From Megascapheus bottae (Eukaryota > Chordata > Mammalia > Rodentia > Geomyidae), in contig JANJXV010000100.1 of the NCBI GenBank assembly GCA_024803745.1, forward strand, positions 1,550,001-1,614,000: a stretch of 64,000 nucleotides of DNA. Direction: 5' to 3'. The notes beneath the pieces were generated by a model. The model saw nothing but the letters and a program-made list of their open reading frames with translations. It did no database searches and was not told the origin of the DNA. Both the position numbers and the translations under genes were made by a program. Below are positions 58,735-64,000 of this stretch, in pieces; positions within the stretch are counted from its first letter, which is position 1, and the number at the start of each line of letters is the position of its first letter.

Positions 58735-60955
58735 CTGAAAAGCTTAGGGATGGTGCCTAGGCGCAGAGTTCAACTCCCAAGACCCACAAAAAAAATAAAA
58801 AGGCAAGCCAGGTGTTGGTGGCTCACGCCTGTCATCCTAGCTACTCAGGAGACTGAGATCTGAGGACCATGGTTCAAAGCCAGCCTGGCACAAAATTCCA
58901 TGAGACTCCTTTCCAATTACCCACCATAAAATGTTTAATGGCTTGTGGCATATCATGGTAGAGCAATTGTGGTATCGACAAAAATAAGTCGGGGGAGTAG
59001 ATTTAGGTTATAAATGGAATTATTCCATTGAAGAGGAACTACATTATATGATGACATATGCTGGTACTGTGAGAATATTGCAAAATCTTAGGGTATCAAG
59101 TAATAATACTGTGAAGCACACCCAGAATGTTAATGCTCTATGTCTGGCATAATAGTCACTTGGGGAAGAAACTTTTTTCCTTTTTTTTGGCTGGGGGATT
59201 TGTAAGGCTTGAACTCTGGGCCTGGGCACTGTTCCTGAGCTCTTCAACTCAAGGCTATCACCCTACCTATGAATCCACAGTGCCATTTCCCATATTCTAG
59301 TGGTTAACTGTAGATGAGAGTCTCATAGACTTTCTAATGCCCAGGCTGGCTTTGAACCAAATCTTTAGATATCAGCCTGATATCTGAGTAGCTAGGATTA
59401 CAGGTAGAAGTCACTGCAACTGGCAAGAAATTTATTTCTTGTTATTTTATACTACAAATTTACTGTATCTTTTACTTTTTCAAAAAGACTGGGGATGACC
59501 TTTGTTCTGTATATAATGGGAAGAGGGGTAGGGAGCTGTGAGCAGAAGAACTGAGGGGCATTACTCAGGGTAGTACAATAGCCTTAAACTAAAGAGTTCA
59601 CGGCCAAAGGTCCAAGCCCTATGACTTTCCCCACTACCCCACAAAAAAATGGGAAAAAATTGGAGATTGGAGAGGATTTTCTAAAAAGAATATATAGAAA
59701 TAGTAGTTCAAAATGTAGAAAGAAGTTCAATATTAACAGTCATGAGAAAAATTAAAATTACAATGCAATCATTACTTTAAATATGTTAATATAAATATAG
59801 TTTTAAACAAAAAGATCCACATACACACACACACACACACACACATGCATAGAAAAAAACAACTTTCAAAGTCTAACTATTACTGGGAAGGTAGTGAGAA
59901 GAAGTAGAACTTTGGAATAGTTCTGCAAGGAATATAAAACAATCAAAAATTGCGTGGAGAGTGCTAAAAAAGTACTAAATATAGAATTACATAGAAATAT
60001 GGTCCAACACTTCTATTTCTAGATTTGTACCTAACGGAAGAGAAAGCAGAGACTAGAACAAATATGTGGAGAATCCATTCACAACTATTAATAATAATCA
60101 AAAGATAGAAGTATGCAAAACAATGCATTGAAAAGGAAGAACGTTTTACTATATTTTACAGATGAATCTTGATTACAGTAAATTAAAAATACAGCAGTCA
60201 TAAAGGAAGAGCTAGGGTATGTTTTCCCTTCCAGAGCTTCCAAGGATCAACAAACCCTTAGAGCCAAAAAGCACGATGGTTCCAGAGAATGGAGTAGAGA
60301 GGAACAGGAGCTGAATGTTTAATGATTATACATGGAAGATGAAAATTGCTCTGGATGGGTAGAATGAAGAGAGAACTGTACCCTAAACAATGGTTATGTA
60401 GCCACACAGGATGGGACACACCTATACTCCCTGATCTTGGGAAACTCAAGAAGGATTTCTAGCCATCCTAGATGCATGGAAAGATCTATCATAAAAACTA
60501 ATGTGGAGGGGCTGGGAGTTTGGCATAGTTGTAGAGTGCTTGTATGAAGACGAAGGTTAAATTCCGCAGTACCACATACACAGAAAAAACCAGAAGTAGT
60601 GGTGTGGCTCAAGTAGAAGATCACTAGGCTTGAGAAAAGCTGAAGGACAGTGCTCAGACCGAGTTCCAGCCAAAGGGCTTGTTTAAAAAAAAACAGAAAG
60701 CTGAGCATGATGGGGTGGTGGCTCACTTCTATAATCCTAGCTACTCAGGAGGCTGAGATCTGAGGATCAAGGTTTAAAGCCATCCTGGCACAAAAAGACG
60801 TGAGACTCTTATCTCCAATTTACCTTTAGAAAATGGGAAGTGGGGCTTGGCTCCAGGGTAAGGTGGTAGCCTGCAGCTGAAGAGCTCAGGGATAGAGCCC
60901 AGGCTGAGTTCAAGATCTATGACCCACCAAAAAAAACCCCAAAAAACAAAAAATA
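58735..60955. mobile_element. SINE group of copy B
   Basis: 58735-59010 (+), 59172-59423 (-), 59540-59655 (+), 60505-60690 (+), 60695-60955 (+). Between 59847 and 60500 nothing is recognised. Confidence 0.8.
59823..59845. repeat. (CA)n microsatellite, copy B
   Basis: About 11 CA units, half the length of copy A. Confidence 0.96.
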
Positions 60956-61394
60956 ATATGGAAAAATTTGGATTCTGTGAATTTTATCAGGCATATAAAT
61001 GTCTTTTTTTGCTGTTGAAATAACAAATTGTTTGGAAACATTTTAAAAGTTTTTACCTAGAAATGTACACTACAAATGGAATTAATAACAAACACAAAAT
61101 ATGCAAAAGATACAAATTATCACAATATGGGTATCCTGCTTCTGTATCTTTTCACTGACTCCTGTTCAAATGAGTCACATATTCTGAATCATTTCTCCCA
61201 GTCGATATATGCCACACATGTTAGCTTGTACTGAACTTCTTGGGAAATCAAAAGCAAATACTAAGCAAATGTGTGTTAGATTTTGTCAACAGTGATATTT
61301 CAAATATAAATCCCTACTCATTGCATTATTTAATATCAATGCCGGAATCTAACTTACACTGGCAGAATCTTCAATCTTTTGAGAATCTTCAAAA

Positions 61395-63505
61395 GGGTGT
61401 GTAAATATTTAGGATCGTTATGTCTTCCTGGAGGAAAGATCCCTTTAGTAGTATGTAGTCACCTTCTTTGTCTTTTCTTACTAATTTTAGTTTGAAGTCT
61501 ATTGTATCTGATATGAGGATGGCAACTCGAGCCTGTTTATGGGGGCAGTTAGCTTGATAGACTTTATTCCAACCTCTCACTTTCAAAAGATGATTGTTTT
61601 GGGTAAGATGTGTCTCTTGAAGACAGCAGAACGATGGCTCTTGTTTTTGATCCAACTAGACAGCCTAAGCCGTTTAATTGGAGACTTAAGTCCATTGATA
61701 TTGAGAGGTAGGATTGAGAGATATTTATTAGTTCCTACCATTTTTAAAAGCTTTTAGTAGGGCCTGTGTCTTGACAGTTCTTGTGGTCCTTAGATGGTAT
61801 GCTGTTTAGGTGCCATTTCTTTCCCTATATTGCATTTATTTTGGTTTTCTATGTATAGAGCATCTTTGAGAATTCTCTGTAGTGTTGGTTTTGTTTCGAC
61901 ATATTGTTGCAGCTTTTCCCTGGAATGGAATGTTTTTATTGTTCCCTCAGTTATGAATGAGAGCTTAGCTGGCTACAATATTCTTGGTTGGTAGTTATTT
62001 GATTTAAGGGCATGACATATATGCTTCCAGTCACTTCGTGCTTGCATGTTCTCTGCTGAGAAATCTGGGGTTATTCTGATTGGTTTGCCTTTATAGGTTA
62101 CTGATCCCTTTTCCCTGGCTGCCTTTAGGACCTTTCCTTTCCTTTCTATTCATCCAGTTCGGATCACAATGTGGCGGTGGGATGTTCTTTTCTGGTCAGG
62201 TCTGTTTGGGGTTCTGAAAGCTTCTGGTATCTGGATGGGCCTGCCCTTCTGGATATTTGGGAAATTCTCTGAGATGATTCCCTGAAGTATATTTCCATTA
62301 CCATTGACCTCTTTTTCCATGCCCTCCTCAATACCAACTAGCCTTAAATTAGGATTCCTAATTGTATCTTGGACCTCCTGAAGCGCTCTCTCAATTTTCC
62401 TCAATTTGGATTGACTCATTCTCTGTTCTTTCTCTATAATAACTAAATTATCTTCAGCCCCGGAAATTCTCTCCTCTGCATTGTCTAACCTGCTATCAAA
62501 GCTATCTACTTTATTTTTCATCGCCCTTGCTTCTAATTGCTCACTTTTGATGCCTTGCATCTCTTGTTTTAGATCATGTATGGATTTCTTTATCTCCTTG
62601 ATTTCCTTTTGAGTGGTTAGCTCAGTAGCTTTATTTTCTTTGGACATTTGCTGGAGTTTGGTCACGTTTTTATTTGTGGATTCTATGAATTCATCCATCT
62701 TTCTTTGAATAACCTTTGTTATGGCCTCCTTTATGGCTTCTTCTTTTTCACTTATCACCTTGTTTGTGCTTTCCTCTTGTTCAGCTATGGCTTCCTCCAT
62801 TATCTCTTTCTTTATATTTTCACATTTTTCATTAATGATGTTTATCAATTGCATTTGTGTAGCACTTGGAAGACTCTCCTCTAGGTTTGCCAGTGACTGT
62901 TCCATTGTCTGTTTACATTGGGTGGGGGATGTTTTTTCTTGGTTTGACATTTTTCTTGAGTTTCTTGTTCTGCCCATTTGAAAATGGGAGCAAGATTATA
63001 GTTTTTCAGATATAACCAACCTAGACCTCTGTAGCTGGCAGACACTAGATGCTCACAAGTTTTGATTGGTATTATCACTCTTTCTTTTTGTGCACTTACA
63101 GAACAGTCTAATACAACCACTGATAAGCGATTTATACCCAAAACAATAGGCTTCTCAATCCAATCTCTATTGTCTTTAAGTCCCTCTGAGCCTAGAGAAT
63201 AATTAACCACCTACATATACAATATTGCTCAACAGCCATCAAGTGTAGATTCGTGCAGTATAAGGGTTGAAAGACGAGCAGAGGTCCAGAGATAGAAAAA
63301 AAGAATGAGAGAGGTCAGGGGAGGCACAAGAGGATTAACGTAGGAGTGTAAGAATATTGTAGTAAGGAAGAAAAGGTATAGCATAAGGATAACTGACCTA
63401 AGTTGGTAAGTAGGTAGCATATTTGAGTACAAAGTTTGGAAAATATTAGAATAAAACTTATGTGTTGCTGCACGACTAGCTCTTAGCCCAACCAGTGGCC
63501 TCACA
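61395..63505 (-). mobile_element. L1 with ORF1 and only the start of ORF2 (copy B)
   Basis: Minus strand: 5'UTR-like (62978-63505), ORF1 (61790-62977), a short spacer, and the first ~120 codons of ORF2 (61395-61746). The 3' junction with unique sequence is the same as in copy A. It lacks the 3.5 kb ORF2 body present in copy A. Confidence 0.9.
61790..62977 (-). pseudogene. L1 ORF1, nearly open (copy B)
   Basis: An open frame of 275 codons (62150-62977) starts 'MGRTRNSRKMSNQEKTSP' and has a long coiled coil and 'EAFRTPNRPDQKRTSHRH'. A TGA after 'HIVIRTG' is followed in the same frame by 'VLKAAREKGSVTYKG', the expected continuation, then one TAG ('YQPRIL*PAK') before the natural end near 61790. 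Only two stops break it. In copy A there is also a frameshift. Confidence 0.9.
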
Positions 63506-64000
63506 GTGGACAATAGGATTGATCTGATTTTCTTGTGTACGTTGAGGGAAAGGGGTATTTCACAAGATGCAGAAGCGAAGATTTCAGAAGCCAATGCTGT
63601 GAGTGAATTAGCTCGTAAAAAGCATTTTCATTTTCTTTTATCTTTCTGCCAGTCTTCGGGCTTGAATTCAGGGCCTGAGCACTGTCCTCGGGTTTTCTCA
63701 AGTCTAGCCCTCTGCCACTTGAGCCACAGTGCCACATCTAGATTTTCTATCTATGTGATACTGAGCAATCAAACCCAGATTTTCATGGATGCTAGGCAAG
63801 CACTCTACCACTATGCCAAACTCTCAACCCTGACATAGCAATTATAAAGTCATCATCATCATATCAAAATAACCTTTCTCCTACAAAGAATGAACACTTA
63901 TCTATGTGTGTAATGCTTTTTTTTTAATTTCACTAATTCTTCTGTGTTTTTCCCTCTTGCATTTTTTACACATGACAGCAAAGCTAATCATCAGGAAAAA
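63506..64000. repeat. Inverted-repeat arm 2, copy B (cut by window)
   Basis: Counterpart of 29736-30220 and the reverse complement of part of 44700-46093. It contains a minus-strand ID-like SINE at 63648-63840. Confidence 0.88.

Overview
This is a piece of a mammalian, almost certainly rodent, nuclear genome. It is CpG-poor, packed with SINEs and L1 fragments, and contains introns, KRAB zinc-finger exons and L1 ORFs related to murine and human L1. The SINEs are of two linked kinds. One is a tRNA/ID-like unit (core 'tggtagagtgcttgcctagc'), and the other is a 7SL-like head ('ggtggctcacgcctgtaatc') fused to an ID-like tail. That 7SL/ID dimer is known from several non-murid rodent groups (the geomyoid, castorid, sciurid and glirid side). 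I lean towards a kangaroo-rat or pocket-mouse relative, but the sequence alone does not fix the species.

The main feature is a large direct segmental duplication. Copy A runs from the left edge (1) to at least 30220. Copy B runs from 37362 to the right edge (64000). Both are cut by the window, so the true unit may be longer; the repeat spacing at the left end is 37,361 bp. The copies are collinear and similar throughout except for microsatellite lengths, small indels and one ~3.5 kb difference inside an L1.

Layout of each copy, with A / B coordinates: the 3' end of an L1 (1-694 / 36905-38055); a SINE-dense stretch (0.7-4.6 kb / 38.0-41.9 kb); a decayed, intron-containing minus-strand pseudogene related to the RalGDS/RGL family, with two halves of the REM domain recognisable (5.0-7.8 kb / 42.3-45.0 kb); a decayed GAB-family PH-domain remnant (about 10.0-10.2 kb / 47.3-47.5 kb); an exon-like block with good splice sites (11.1-11.3 kb / 48.4-48.6 kb); unassigned low-repeat sequence (11.3-14.2 kb / 48.6-51.5 kb); a head-to-head inverted L1 (14.86-15.7 kb / 52.1-53.0 kb); a minus-strand KRAB zinc-finger gene whose finger exon is broken but whose KRAB exons keep good splice sites (16.3-21.3 kb / 53.6-58.6 kb); more SINEs; and a minus-strand L1 with ORF1 and ORF2 (24.1-29.7 kb / 61.4-63.5 kb). 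An inverted repeat of about 1.4 kb links 7.44-8.83 kb with 29.74-31.11 kb in A, and the same arrangement is visible in B up to the window edge. The sequence between the copies (30.2-37.4 kb) is mostly L1 and SINE debris.

I see no intact protein-coding gene in the window, apart from a possible KRAB-only reading frame (209 codons from KRAB-A to the stop) preserved in both zinc-finger copies. I found no new biological system. The notable content is structural: the duplication, the L1 copy difference, the inverted repeat, and paired gene fossils that can be used to date and order these events.
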